Source of the DNA: an uncultured Opitutales bacterium
Lineage (GTDB): Bacteria > Verrucomicrobiota > Verrucomicrobiia > Opitutales > Intestinicryptomonadaceae
Direction: 5' to 3'
Assembly (NCBI GenBank): GCA_944389175.1
Contig: CALXLK010000001.1
Coordinates: 62,001-126,000, forward strand
Length of the DNA: 64,000 bases
Made by a program: the position numbers and the translations under genes. Position 1 is the stretch's first letter. Every line of letters starts with the position of its first letter. The notes beneath the pieces were generated by a model. It saw only the letters and a program-made list of their open reading frames with translations. It did not search any database and was not told the DNA's origin. This document shows, one piece after another, positions 55,590 to 64,000 of this stretch.

Positions 55590-57044
55590 ATGCTTAGTGC
55601 TTTTACAAATTGCTTTAAAATTCCGGAATTGCGCCAGAGAATTTTGCTGACGTTGAGCCTGATTTTTATAGCAAGAGTGGGCGCGGGCATTCCTCTGCCG
55701 GGTCTCGACCCGACTCCATTGCAAAACTACTACGCGTCGGCGGCGTCCGACGCGAGCGGTTTGGCCGGTCTTTATAATATGTTCACCGGTGGCGCTATGA
55801 TGAACGGGGCAATATTCGCTTTGGGTATCATGCCGTACATCAGTGCGTCTATTATTTTGCAGTTGATGGGGGCGGTGATGCCAAGTCTTGCGCGTCTTAT
55901 GCAAGAAGGCGATTCGGGAAGACAGAAAATTGCCCAGTACACGCGCTATCTGACGATCGTTATCGCCGTAATACAAGGCATAATGATTACATATGCGCTG
56001 GTTTATTCGCCCGAGACGATGTTCGCGGGCTTCGACAAAAACCAGTTTGGCTCGATTATCGTAGCGGGCAACAAGCCCATATTCTTCCTCGTAAGCGTAA
56101 TACTTATGACGACGGGCTGCATGATATTGACATGGCTGGGCGAGCAGATAACCCAAAGGGGAATAGGCAACGGCGTATCCATCATAATTACGGTGGGTAT
56201 CATCGACACTCTTCCCGGCGCGGTCACGCAAGCTTGGAACATGGTATTTGCAAGGGCAGTGGGTGCCGAGAGCGCGTCTTTGGGCGTGCCGCAGGCGGTA
56301 ATGATGCTGGCTTTGCTCATCATAGTCACGTCGGCTATCATAATGATCTTGCAGGCGGTCAGGAAAGTCCCGGTTCAATACGCAAAGCGCGTTGTGGGGC
56401 GCAGAATTATGGGCGGGCAAAGCTCGTATCTGCCCTTGAAGGTAAACTATGCGGGCGTTATGCCGATCATATTTGCCAGCGCATTGTTGCTCTTCCCGCA
56501 GCAGATATTCGGACAGTTCAATATTTCAACTTACAGCCTAATTTATGGCGCGTTGGTTTTTGCCTTCAGCTATTTTTGGGTTTCGATAATGTTTAAGCCC
56601 CTCCAGATCTCCGACGAATTAAAACGCAACAGCGGCTATATTCCCGGAGTTCGCCCCGGCGAAAATACTGCAAAGTTCCTCGACTACGTAATGACGCGTT
56701 TGACGTTTGCGGGCGCATTGTTCCTGGTGGTCATAGCGGTATTGCCGCAGATATTGATGTCGTACTGGGGTATACCGTCGAAGGTGGCAAACTTCTTCGG
56801 CGGCACCGGCGCGCTGATTGCCGTCGGCGTATCTCTGGATACAATGAGGCAGGTTGAAACGTACCTTTTGCAACGCCATTACGACGGATTCCTCAAAAAA
56901 GGCAGGATTCGCGGCCGCAGCGTTGGGCAGACAAGGCAGATGCTCGACACTGCCGAAGTTAAAAACATTTGGGCGCTATTGTCGCTTGTAATAACATTTT
57001 TTGTTATAGGCATTGCGGCGTGGGCCATACGTTCGTTCGCCTAA
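55590..57044 (+). CDS. secY: Preprotein translocase subunit SecY
   Basis: 484 residues with about ten transmembrane helices. FIARVGAGIPLPGLDPTP, the plug region, LGIMPYISASIILQLMG and GIGNGVSIIITVGI are recognisable, with the cytoplasmic loop SGYIPGVRPGENTAKFLDYV. Longer than E. coli SecY (443), mainly in the first periplasmic loop and the C-terminal tail. GGGGAG ribosome site. Confidence 0.98.
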   Translation: MLSAFTNCFKIPELRQRILLTLSLIFIARVGAGIPLPGLDPTPLQNYYASAASDASGLAGLYNMFTGGAMMNGAIFALGIMPYISASIILQLMGAVMPSLARLMQEGDSGRQKIAQYTRYLTIVIAVIQGIMITYALVYSPETMFAGFDKNQFGSIIVAGNKPIFFLVSVILMTTGCMILTWLGEQITQRGIGNGVSIIITVGIIDTLPGAVTQAWNMVFARAVGAESASLGVPQAVMMLALLIIVTSAIIMILQAVRKVPVQYAKRVVGRRIMGGQSSYLPLKVNYAGVMPIIFASALLLFPQQIFGQFNISTYSLIYGALVFAFSYFWVSIMFKPLQISDELKRNSGYIPGVRPGENTAKFLDYVMTRLTFAGALFLVVIAVLPQILMSYWGIPSKVANFFGGTGALIAVGVSLDTMRQVETYLLQRHYDGFLKKGRIRGRSVGQTRQMLDTAEVKNIWALLSLVITFFVIGIAAWAIRSFA

Positions 57045-57106
57045 TCCGAAAGGGTCGGGATAGAAGGAACACACTGTTCTTTACAGAAGATGGGAATCGA
57101 TAGACT

Positions 57107-57877
57107 ATGATACCGATAAAATCGGAGAGAGACTTGAGAGTCATGCGCAGGGCTTGCGCCATAGCAGCGAAGGTCTTAGACGACCTTTGCCTTATGGCCA
57201 AGGAGGGCGTCTCGACTTGGCAGCTGGACCAGGCCGCCAAGCAGTTCATGCAGAAGTACGGGTGCAGGAGCGCCTGCTACAAATACAGGAACGACTCGCT
57301 GAGGTATCCCGGCTATATTTGCATATCGGTCAACGACCAGCTAATTCACGGAATTGGAAACAAGGACGTGATTTTAAAGTCGGGCGATATTGTGAGTATG
57401 GACGTAAGCATAGTCTACCAGGGGTTTGTCGGCGACAACACCCGCACTGTCTATATTGGAGAAGTTTCGCCTGAGGTAAGGCGTCTGGTTGAGGCCACCG
57501 ATAAGGCTCTCCATTTGGGCATTGCTAAAGCGAGACAGGGAAACAGAGTCGGAGACATTTCGGCTGCGATACAGGAATATGTAGAGTCTTGCGGATATGG
57601 TGTTATCGAGGAGTTTACCGGCCACGGCGTGGGGAAACACATGCACGAAGAGCCGGCAATTCCAAACTACGGCAAGCCCGGAACCGGGCCGCTGCTCAAA
57701 GCCGGTATGACATTGGCCATAGAGCCGATGATCACCATGGGCAGTCCGGAGATTTACATCGGAGATGACGGCTGGACGGTCTACACGGCAGACGGCAAAC
57801 CGAGTTGCCATATCGAACATACGGTGCTCGTTACAAACGATGAGCCGGAAATATTGACGCTTCCGTCCAACTTCTAA
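57107..57877 (+). CDS. map: Methionine aminopeptidase, type I
   Basis: 256 residues. It removes initiator methionine. Metal ligands are in SMDVSIVYQGFVGDNTRTV (two Asp), EEFTGHGVGKHMHEEP (His), AIEPMITMG (Glu) and HIEHTVLVT (Glu); substrate His in INDQLIHGIG-type segment (VNDQLIHGIGNKD). It follows secY by 62 bp; adk is absent. Confidence 0.97.
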   Translation: MIPIKSERDLRVMRRACAIAAKVLDDLCLMAKEGVSTWQLDQAAKQFMQKYGCRSACYKYRNDSLRYPGYICISVNDQLIHGIGNKDVILKSGDIVSMDVSIVYQGFVGDNTRTVYIGEVSPEVRRLVEATDKALHLGIAKARQGNRVGDISAAIQEYVESCGYGVIEEFTGHGVGKHMHEEPAIPNYGKPGTGPLLKAGMTLAIEPMITMGSPEIYIGDDGWTVYTADGKPSCHIEHTVLVTNDEPEILTLPSNF

Positions 57878-57955
57878 ATGCGGAGTTGGCGTGCGTGTTG
57901 TTTTCGGATAAAAATATTTATAAGAAGAAAAAAAGTCTTTTCAAAACGGAAAAAG

Positions 57956-57984
57956 TTGTCATATTAGACAGTCTTTTTTAACAG
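57956..57984 (+). promoter_or_regulatory. Possible internal promoter for rpsM-rpsK-rpsD-rpoA-rplQ
   Basis: TTGTCA (57956-57961), 17 bases, TAACAG (57979-57984), in the 117-bp AT-rich map-rpsM gap where infA and rpmJ normally sit. No terminator hairpin precedes it. Confidence 0.4.
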
Positions 57985-57994
57985 AAATACAAAT

Positions 57995-58372
57995 ATGCCA
58001 AGATTACTCGGAGTAGATATACCCAATGACAAGCGTGTGGAATACGCTTTAAGATACATCTATGGTATCGGCCCGACTCGCGCCAAGATCATATGCGAGG
58101 AGTGCAAAATACCTGAAGCAATGCGCGCCAACGAGCTGACGGAAGAGCTTATCAACAAAATCATGACCGTCATTTCAAAGCGTCAATACAAGGTCGAAGG
58201 CGACCTGCGCCGCGAGGTCATCACCAACATCAAGCGCCTGACGGCGATTAAGTCGTACCGCGGTTCGCGCCACGCAAAGGGTCTGCCCGTCAGGGGACAG
58301 CGCACAAGCACTAACGCCAGAACGCGCAAAGGCGCGCGCAAGACGGTAGGCGTCGTAACCAAGAAAGCGTAA
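57995..58372 (+). CDS. rpsM: Small-subunit ribosomal protein S13
   Basis: 125 residues; [20 protein letters not shown], helix-two-turn-helix [14 protein letters not shown] and the basic tail [19 protein letters not shown]-rich leader without Shine-Dalgarno. rpsK starts 9 bp later. Confidence 0.98.
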   Translation: MPRLLGVDIPNDKRVEYALRYIYGIGPTRAKIICEECKIPEAMRANELTEELINKIMTVISKRQYKVEGDLRREVITNIKRLTAIKSYRGSRHAKGLPVRGQRTSTNARTRKGARKTVGVVTKKA

Positions 58373-58381
58373 GGTTTTGCA

Positions 58382-58882
58382 ATGAGCGAAGAAGAAAACA
58401 AACAACAAGAAGTCGTCGCGGCAGCGGAAACTGCCGAAACAAAAGCCGAAGCTAAGCCTTCGCAGCCCAGCGCAAGCGATCTGCTTTCAGCCGATGTCGG
58501 CGAAATCAAGGTTCGCAAGGCCAAGGGCAGCAAGAATGTCCACTCGGGCGTCTGCCATATCAATGCCACTTTCAACAACACCAAGGTCTCGTTTACCGAT
58601 GCGCAGGGCAATGTAATCAGCTGGTCGAGCTCGGGCAAGATGAGCTTCCGCGGTTCGAGAAAGAGCACCGCATATGCCGCGCAGGTCGTCACTCAAGACG
58701 CAGGCAAAGTGGCTATGAGCCACGGCATGAAAGAAGTTGCAGTCGACGTCAAGGGGCCCGGCATGGGTCGCGATTCGGCAATACGTTCCCTGCAGGCGTT
58801 GGGGTTTGTAGTGACATCCATCACCGACGTTACGCCTGTTCCTCATAACGGCTGCCGCGCACCCAAGCGCCGCCGCGTATAA
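58382..58882 (+). CDS. rpsK: Small-subunit ribosomal protein S11 with acidic N-terminal extension
   Basis: 166 residues, while typical S11 is about 129. The core begins near residue 44 ([20 protein letters not shown]) and ends [17 protein letters not shown]. Before it is an extension of about 40 residues, [20 protein letters not shown]..., rich in Glu, Ala and Lys. AAGG stands before this ATG and the extension keeps the frame from the rpsM stop, so the longer start is preferred. No internal ATG is seen near the core start. Confidence 0.96.
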   Translation: MSEEENKQQEVVAAAETAETKAEAKPSQPSASDLLSADVGEIKVRKAKGSKNVHSGVCHINATFNNTKVSFTDAQGNVISWSSSGKMSFRGSRKSTAYAAQVVTQDAGKVAMSHGMKEVAVDVKGPGMGRDSAIRSLQALGFVVTSITDVTPVPHNGCRAPKRRRV

Positions 58883-58906
58883 TAAGAAGGAAGGAGAATT
58901 TAGAAA

Positions 58907-59515
58907 ATGTCTCGTTATACAGGACCAACAACAAGGATTAACCGCCGCTTCGGCATGGCTTTGTTCCCCAAGAAAAAGGCCATGGACCGCAAGGCGTACA
59001 TACCCGGCCAGCACGGCCCGCATCTGCGCCGCCGCGTGACGAATTATTCGACGGGTTTGTGCGAGAAACAGAAGCTCCGCTTCATGTACGGCCTGAGCGA
59101 AAAGCAGTTCCGCCTCACGTTTGAAAGGGCAAAGCGCCAGCGCGGCGTCACGGGCGAAATTTTCATGCAGCTGCTGGAAACGCGCCTGGACAATATCATT
59201 TATCTGCTGGGTTTTGCCTCGACGCGCAAAGCCGCCAGACAGTTCGTCACCCACGGCCACGTACAGGTAAACGGCGTGAAGGTCGATATCCCCAGCTATA
59301 CTTGCAAGCCGGGCGACGTGGTGGAGGTCCGCGACAGGACATCGTCCCGCCAGCTGGCGCAGAAATCCCTCGACGAGGGGCAGCTCAAGGCCGCTCCCGC
59401 CTGGATTGAAAGGGTCGACGAAGCTTATCGCGGCACGATCAGCCGCCTGCCCATACGCGATGAAATGGATAAGACCATTAACGACCAGCTCATCGTCGAA
59501 TTCTATTCCAGATAG
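58907..59515 (+). CDS. rpsD: Small-subunit ribosomal protein S4
   Basis: 202 residues; RYTGPTTRINRRFGMALFPK (no zinc cysteines), PGQHGPHLRRRVTNY and the S4 domain LETRLDNIIYLLGFASTRKA. In E. coli S4 represses the alpha operon. AAGGAG ribosome site. Confidence 0.98.
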   Translation: MSRYTGPTTRINRRFGMALFPKKKAMDRKAYIPGQHGPHLRRRVTNYSTGLCEKQKLRFMYGLSEKQFRLTFERAKRQRGVTGEIFMQLLETRLDNIIYLLGFASTRKAARQFVTHGHVQVNGVKVDIPSYTCKPGDVVEVRDRTSSRQLAQKSLDEGQLKAAPAWIERVDEAYRGTISRLPIRDEMDKTINDQLIVEFYSR

Positions 59516-59546
59516 TAATTAAACCTCTATAGAAACGGAGAAGATA

Positions 59547-60545
59547 ATGGCAAAGCGCCTCGGAAAGTTTGAACTCCCCAAACGTCTTGTAAAAGACGAA
59601 GAAAGTGCCACAAGCACTTATGCAAAGTACGTAGCGGATCCGTTTGAAACAGGCTTCGGCCAGACAATCGGCAATGCGTTGCGTCGCGTTCTTCTTAGTT
59701 CCATAGAAGGTGCGGCTATCAGCTCGATAAAGATAGACGGTGTCGACCACGAGTTTCAGAGTGTGGACGGCATCGTCGAGGATGTCACGGACATAGTGCT
59801 GAACTTGAAAAAAATCAAGTTGATCAGCCATTCTCGCGAGAATAAGCGCCTGATGATAGACGTCGAAAAGGAAGGCGTCGTCACGGCGGCCGACATTCAA
59901 CCCGACGCCGACATAACCGTAGTCAATCCCGAACAGGTTATTTGCACTCTCGACACGAAACGCAAGTTCCATGCCGAGGTGGAGGTGTCCTACGGCAGAG
60001 GCTGGCGCCCCGCCGAGGAAAACAAGGTTGAAGACCAGCCCATAGGCGTTATTCCAATCGATTCTCTGTTCAGACCCGTGGAAGCCGTCAGCGTCAACGT
60101 TGAGGCTACGCGCGTCGGCCAGATGACCGATTTCGACAAGCTCACGCTTGAAATCTGGACTGACGGCAGAATCACGCCCGATGAAGCCTTGAAAGAGGCC
60201 GCGGTGATTCTCAAGCACCACATCGACGTATTCGACACCGTCAACCAGGAAGATATCGAGTTTGAAACGGCCGGCAAGGAGGTAAGCGAAGAACAGAACA
60301 GGCTCAGAAAGCTTTTGAACATGAGCGTAAACGAAATTGAGCTGTCTGTCCGCGCGGCTAACTGCCTTAACAATGCAAATATCACTACCGTCGGCGAATT
60401 GGCGATGAAATCGGAGCAGGAAATGCTCAAGTATCGCAATTTCGGAAAGAAGTCCCTAAACGAAATAAAGAGCAAGCTCGAGCAGCTCGGCTTGTCGTTG
60501 GGGATGAAGATAGACGGCAGTCTGATAGATTCAACAACAATGTAA
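59547..60545 (+). CDS. rpoA: RNA polymerase alpha subunit
   Basis: 332 residues; N-terminal dimerisation domain with FGQTIGNALRRVLLSSIEGAAI in part and the C-terminal DNA-binding domain (LSVRAANCLNNANITTVGEL, RNFGKKSLNEIKSKLEQLGL). Normal length. GGAG ribosome site. Between rpsD and rplQ as usual. Confidence 0.99.
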   Translation: MAKRLGKFELPKRLVKDEESATSTYAKYVADPFETGFGQTIGNALRRVLLSSIEGAAISSIKIDGVDHEFQSVDGIVEDVTDIVLNLKKIKLISHSRENKRLMIDVEKEGVVTAADIQPDADITVVNPEQVICTLDTKRKFHAEVEVSYGRGWRPAEENKVEDQPIGVIPIDSLFRPVEAVSVNVEATRVGQMTDFDKLTLEIWTDGRITPDEALKEAAVILKHHIDVFDTVNQEDIEFETAGKEVSEEQNRLRKLLNMSVNEIELSVRAANCLNNANITTVGELAMKSEQEMLKYRNFGKKSLNEIKSKLEQLGLSLGMKIDGSLIDSTTM

Positions 60546-60563
60546 TTTTGGAAATTAAATAAA

Positions 60564-61130
60564 ATGCGTCATCAAAAACACAGACACCAGTTGGGCGTAA
60601 AGAAAGAGCATCGCCAGAGCATTATGGCTTCTTTGGCCGCGGCTCTCTTCCGCCACGACAAAATTCAAACGACACTCGGCTATGCTAAGGCGTTGCGTCC
60701 TTTTGCCGAAAAGATTGTAACATTGGCTAAGAAAGCAGCCGCAACGGAAGACACCGCAAAGAAGCTCCACTACCGCCGCCAGGCTTTGGCCAAGGTCAGG
60801 GACGAAAGCGCGGTGCATTTCCTCTTTGTCGAAAAGGTATCGAAATTCCTCAACCGCCAGGGCGGATATACGCGCATATACAAGCTCGTTCCCCGCGCAG
60901 GCGACGCCGCCGAAATGGCCATAATAGAGCTTATCGAGGCCGACGACAAGGGCTACAAGGCCGAGCCTAAACAGGCTCCCAAAGAAGCCCAAAAGGCGGA
61001 GCCCAAGGCCGAAGAAAAGCAGGACAAGGCAGAGGCTAAAACGGCGGAGTCCAAAGCCGAGGCTAAGACGGCGGAAAAACCCGCCAAGGCGAAGGCAAAA
61101 ACAAAGAAGGCCGAAGAAGAGGCAAAGTAA
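60564..61130 (+). CDS. rplQ: Large-subunit ribosomal protein L17 with long Ala/Lys/Glu tail
   Basis: 188 residues; the L17 core (MRHQKHRHQLGVKKEHRQSI to IYKLVPRAGDAAEMAIIELI) covers about 127 residues. It is followed by a tail of about 60 residues made of repeated KAEAK/KAEPK-like units. Such tails are known in some bacterial L17 proteins; function unknown. Last gene of the alpha-type operon. Confidence 0.96.
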   Translation: MRHQKHRHQLGVKKEHRQSIMASLAAALFRHDKIQTTLGYAKALRPFAEKIVTLAKKAAATEDTAKKLHYRRQALAKVRDESAVHFLFVEKVSKFLNRQGGYTRIYKLVPRAGDAAEMAIIELIEADDKGYKAEPKQAPKEAQKAEPKAEEKQDKAEAKTAESKAEAKTAEKPAKAKAKTKKAEEEAK

Positions 61131-61154
61131 TTTGTCTTAAGGCCGGGCCTTTCG

Positions 61155-61187
61155 AACGCACTCGCCAATAACGGGTGCGTTTGTGTT
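61155..61187 (+). terminator. Terminator after rplQ
   Basis: AACGCACTCG / CGGGTGCGTT stem (61155-61164 with 61172-61181, one G-T pair), 7-base loop, then TGTGTTTT. The T run is short, so some read-through into the next genes is possible. Confidence 0.7.
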
Positions 61188-61195
61188 TTAAGACT

Positions 61196-61420
61196 ATGAG
61201 TTTGGCGGTGTTTTTTTCAATTGTGGTTTCCCTCATGCTGTGCGTCTCGTACGTATGCTACTGCATCGTTATGCACGCCCACTCAAAGGACTACGCAAAG
61301 ATATCCAAAACATCGACTTTCTACTGCCTCAAGTGCGATTCGGTTTACGTTTCGCGCACCGGGGAAAAATCGAAGGCGTGCCCGAAGTGCGGCTATAAAA
61401 ACACCCAGATGAAATTCTAA
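61196..61420 (+). CDS. Small membrane-anchored zinc-ribbon protein
   Basis: 74 residues. An N-terminal transmembrane helix (MSLAVFFSIVVSLMLCVSYV) is followed by a short linker and a zinc ribbon YCLKCDSVYVSRTGEKSKAC, then PKCGYKN, that is CxxC...CxxC. It is not recognised as a named family. The start at 61196 lies 15 bases after the rplQ terminator stem; the longer frame from 61175 overlaps that stem. guaA follows after 24 bp, so the two may be cotranscribed. Confidence 0.7.
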   Translation: MSLAVFFSIVVSLMLCVSYVCYCIVMHAHSKDYAKISKTSTFYCLKCDSVYVSRTGEKSKACPKCGYKNTQMKF

Positions 61421-61444
61421 CCCAAAATACTATTTGATAACATT

Positions 61445-62983
61445 ATGAGCCAAAAAATAGCAGTATTGGATTTCGGTTCACAGTATACGCAGGTTATTGC
61501 GCGCAGAATCCGCGAATTGAACGTGTATTCGGAAATTCTCCCGTTCAACACGAAGGCTTCCGATCTCAAGAAGCGCGGCGTTTGCGGAATAATACTCTCG
61601 GGCGGGCCGGCGAGCGTTCTGGCAAAGGGGTCTCCGCGCCCGGACGCGGGCGTGTTCAAGCTGGGCGTCCCGGTCTTGGGCATATGCTACGGACTGCAGC
61701 TTATGGGAAAAATGCTCGGCGGGGCGGTCGTATCGAGCAAGCAGCGCGAGTACGGCCTGGGCGAGCTCTCGTTCAAAGACGGCAGCCAGCTGTTGAAGGG
61801 CTTGAAATCGCCAATCCAGGTTTGGAATTCCCACGGGGACAGAATAGAAAAGCTTCCGGAGGGCTTCAAGGCCGTAGGCACCACGGAAAATTCGAAGTTC
61901 GCGCTCATAGAGAATAAGCAGAAGCGCTTCTACGGAATGCAGTTCCACCCGGAAGTCGCACATACGCCGCGCGGCGTTGAAATTCTCAGAAACTTCTTGT
62001 ACGACATTTGCGGCTGCACAGGCGATTGGAAAATGTCGGATTATGTCGCTACTGCGATAGAGAAAATCCGCGCGCAGGTTGGCGATAAGAAGGTTATTTT
62101 GGGCCTGAGCGGCGGCGTTGATTCTTCCGTGGCGGCGGCGCTTATACACAAGGCAATAGGGGACCAGCTGACATGCGTGTTTGTGGATAACGGTCTGTTG
62201 CGCAAAGACGAAAGAAAAAAGGTGGAGCAGCTCTTCAAGAACAATTTCAAGATAAAGATGAAGACTGTCAGGGCCGAGCAGCTTTTCCTGAAACGGCTTA
62301 AGGGCGTCAAGGACCCCGAAAGGAAACGCAAGATTATAGGCAAGACTTTCATCGAAGTTTTCGACAAGGCCGTCAAGTCTATCGGTGCGGTGGATTTCCT
62401 CGCCCAGGGCACGCTCTACCCGGACGTCATTGAGAGCGTTCCGATAGCCGGAAATCCGGCCTCTCTTATCAAGAGCCACCACAATGTGGGAGGTTTGCCC
62501 AAGAAGATGAAGCTTAAATTGCTCGAGCCGCTGCGCGAGCTGTTTAAAGACGAAGTGCGCGCTCTCGGAAAAGAGTTGGGGCTTTCAAAGGAAGTCCTCT
62601 GGCGCCATCCGTTCCCCGGCCCGGGTTTGGGCGTGCGTGTAGTCGGCGAAGTGAAAAAGTCTTATTGCGATATTCTGCGCGAGGCGGATGCGGTGCTGAT
62701 GGAGGAAATGCATGCAAGCGGCCTTTATTACAATCTGTGGCAGGCCTTCGCAGTTTTTGTGCCGGTTAAGACCGTAGGCGTTATGGGCGACGAGCGCACG
62801 TACGACAATGTTATAGCCCTGCGCATAGTTGAAAGCCAGGACGCCATGACCGCCGACTGGGCAAACATACCCCACGAAGTTTTGGCAAAAATCTCAAATA
62901 GGATTATCAACGAGGTTAAGGGCGTAAACAGAGTGGTTCTGGACATATCGTCAAAGCCGCCGGCCACAATCGAATGGGAATAA
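61445..62983 (+). CDS. guaA: GMP synthase (glutamine-hydrolysing)
   Basis: 512 residues. It converts XMP to GMP with glutamine. The N-terminal class I amidotransferase has the nucleophile in [10 protein letters not shown] and [10 protein letters not shown] for the His/Glu. The ATP-pyrophosphatase has the [19 protein letters not shown]-loop. The C-terminal dimerisation domain ends [18 protein letters not shown]. Full length. No Shine-Dalgarno site before the ATG (GATAACATT). Confidence 0.98.
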   Translation: MSQKIAVLDFGSQYTQVIARRIRELNVYSEILPFNTKASDLKKRGVCGIILSGGPASVLAKGSPRPDAGVFKLGVPVLGICYGLQLMGKMLGGAVVSSKQREYGLGELSFKDGSQLLKGLKSPIQVWNSHGDRIEKLPEGFKAVGTTENSKFALIENKQKRFYGMQFHPEVAHTPRGVEILRNFLYDICGCTGDWKMSDYVATAIEKIRAQVGDKKVILGLSGGVDSSVAAALIHKAIGDQLTCVFVDNGLLRKDERKKVEQLFKNNFKIKMKTVRAEQLFLKRLKGVKDPERKRKIIGKTFIEVFDKAVKSIGAVDFLAQGTLYPDVIESVPIAGNPASLIKSHHNVGGLPKKMKLKLLEPLRELFKDEVRALGKELGLSKEVLWRHPFPGPGLGVRVVGEVKKSYCDILREADAVLMEEMHASGLYYNLWQAFAVFVPVKTVGVMGDERTYDNVIALRIVESQDAMTADWANIPHEVLAKISNRIINEVKGVNRVVLDISSKPPATIEWE

Positions 62984-63006
62984 TTTTATAGATGTTTTTT
63001 GAGCGT

Positions 63007-63035
63007 GCCCGCTGAAAAAGCGGGCGTTTTTTTTT
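63007..63035 (+). terminator. Terminator after guaA
   Basis: GCCCGCT / AGCGGGC perfect 7-bp stem, GAAAA loop, then G and nine T. Confidence 0.92.
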
Positions 63036-63498
63036 GCCGCGGCTTTAAGACGGACAATTTCGCCCTTCTTGCACATGAGAGGCTATTTTCACATAAGAGG
63101 CTATTGTTATTATGAAAGGACGCTAGGCTTAGTGCGGCATGGCAGAACTTTTATGCGCGGCATTCTAAAAAATCAGCGTGCGAATGAGCATGGAAATTTT
63201 TAATCGATATGCGCCCGGTGCGAGTGGAAAATCGGGGCGAGGCTTTAGGGAGTTATTCTTTGTCTAATAAAAAAGTTTTGGTATTTATTTGGCGTAATTT
63301 TTTTTTGAAAAAAAACGCCTATCGCGGCAACAATCTTGCACAGGATAGTTTGAAATCTTTTCAATATGGAGACTCTCTGCATATGCCAAGCGCGCATTAG
63401 CGCCCGATGTTTTGGAAATGCCTGCAAATGGCGATTTTTTTTCCAAAATAAGGCTGAATTTAGTTGAATGAATCGCCCGTTAGAGTGAGATTTTGCCA
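63036..63498. other. Intergenic region before the aldolase gene
   Basis: No gene. A pair of 16-base near-identical direct repeats lies at 63072-63105. Two in-frame short frames (63209-63400 plus, 63245-63532 minus) are AT-rich noise. The aldolase promoter was not located. Confidence 0.5.
63072..63105 (+). repeat. Tandem 16-base direct repeats with 18-base period
   Basis: CACATGAGAGGCTATT (63072-63087) and CACATAAGAGGCTATT (63090-63105) differ at one base. They may be paired regulator sites; the nearest gene start is about 400 bases downstream. Confidence 0.6.
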
Positions 63499-64000
63499 AT
63501 GGATTCAAATTGCCAAATTCTCGATTGCACACTGCGCGACGGCGGACTCGTAAACGACAGCGCCTTTACCCCGGATTTTGCAAAGAGTATCGTTTCGGCG
63601 TGCGCGCGCGCCGGAGTCGATATTGTTGAAGTGGGCTTTAAAAATAGCAGAAAGCATTTTTCGCCCGATAAATACGGCGTCTATAGATTTTGCGATGAAG
63701 GTGTAGTAAGGGCTGCAAAAGGCGGCGAAAACGTCAAAATTTCGGTTTTAATGGACGTTCTAAAAAGCGACGCCGACGATCTGCTTCCCAAAAGCGACAG
63801 CGCAATAGATATGGTTCGCTGCGCCTTTTACTTCCCGCAGCTCGACCAGGCGCTTGAGTTGCTCGACTCTGCGGCGCAAAAGGGTTATGATACGGCGGCG
63901 TGCATGATGGCAGTTTCCGCCCTTTCGCGCGCGCAAGTTGCGGCGGCCTTGCAAAAGATGTCCTCTGCAAAAAGCCTTTCTACAATATATCTTATGGACA
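63499..64000 (+). CDS. HMGL/DmpG-type aldolase family protein, 3' partial
   Basis: At least 167 residues, open to the window end. The start DSNCQILDCTLRDGGLVNDSAFTP carries the LDCTLRDGG signature of the pyruvate-carboxylase/HMG-CoA-lyase-like TIM barrel (Asp of the metal site). Then VDIVEVGFKNS and ISVLMDV follow. Relatives include 4-hydroxy-2-oxovalerate aldolase and 2-isopropylmalate synthase, and related proteins occur in polysaccharide loci. The missing C-terminal half holds the other metal histidines, so the substrate cannot be judged. ATG 63499 fits the family start; no ribosome site is clear. Confidence 0.85.
   Translation, partial: MDSNCQILDCTLRDGGLVNDSAFTPDFAKSIVSACARAGVDIVEVGFKNSRKHFSPDKYGVYRFCDEGVVRAAKGGENVKISVLMDVLKSDADDLLPKSDSAIDMVRCAFYFPQLDQALELLDSAAQKGYDTAACMMAVSALSRAQVAAALQKMSSAKSLSTIYLMD

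Noticed and set aside
63140..63250. Possible structured RNA or riboswitch before the aldolase gene
   Set aside because: Only 5-bp stems could be drawn and no known riboswitch core was recognised.
1..64000. CRISPR array, prophage, transposon or toxin-antitoxin system
   Set aside because: No regularly spaced repeats, integrase, transposase or typical toxin/antitoxin pair was seen on either strand.

Overview
The window looks like chromosomal DNA of a PVC-superphylum bacterium, most likely a host-associated member of the Verrucomicrobiota (Opitutae/Puniceicoccales-like). This is inferred from three things: the order tuf, tRNA-Trp, secE, nusG, rplK-A-J-L, rpoB-C, then rpsL, rpsG, fusA, rpsJ; a PEP-CTERM surface protein next to housekeeping genes; and secreted glycan enzymes. 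No rRNA, CRISPR array, prophage or insertion sequence was seen.

Layout. Positions 1-8.8 kb are accessory metabolism: a glycyl radical enzyme (5' end cut by the window) with its radical-SAM activase, an exported GH78 alpha-L-rhamnosidase, a GH43-like exported propeller protein and an exported thioredoxin with a cysteine-rich tail. From 9.1 to 11.2 kb on the minus strand lie citrate synthase and hisH. From 12.2 to 16.5 kb are rpsB-tsf, folD, rpmJ-rpmE2 and an mtaB-type methylthiotransferase. At 16.8 kb is a PEP-CTERM protein with a C16 homopolymer in its leader. From 19 to 23.6 kb on the minus strand are a lipoprotein sugar-isomerase-like TIM barrel and the cluster aroC - unknown protein - hisC - hisB. 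From 23.8 to 29.5 kb are a CPBP membrane protease, a U32 (RlhA-like) protein, a DtxR-type regulator, a RidA/chorismatase-like protein and a DUF2284 protein.

From 29.7 to 61.1 kb the plus strand carries one almost uninterrupted information-processing cluster: tRNA-Thr, tuf, tRNA-Trp, secE, nusG, L11-L1-L10-L12, rpoB, rpoC, S12, S7, EF-G, S10, then L3 to L15 (S10 and spc order), secY, map, S13, S11, S4, rpoA, L17. A small zinc-ribbon membrane protein and guaA follow. The window ends in an HMGL-type aldolase cut at its 3' end.

Points that stand out: (i) a small exported protein sits between rpsS and rplV; (ii) several zinc-free variants occur together (L31B, cysteine-free L36, long S14, and a beta' subunit lacking the second zinc site); (iii) a candidate three-way-junction RNA precedes rplL and a long hairpin precedes rpoB; (iv) S11 and L17 carry low-complexity extensions; (v) infA, rpmJ and rpmD are missing from their usual places; (vi) the glycyl radical enzyme has an unusual Cys-Trp-Asp active-site loop; (vii) a C16 tract lies in the leader of the PEP-CTERM gene. 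I found no convincing wholly new multi-gene system. The rhamnosidase/glycyl-radical region and the protein embedded in the S10 operon are the most novel parts.
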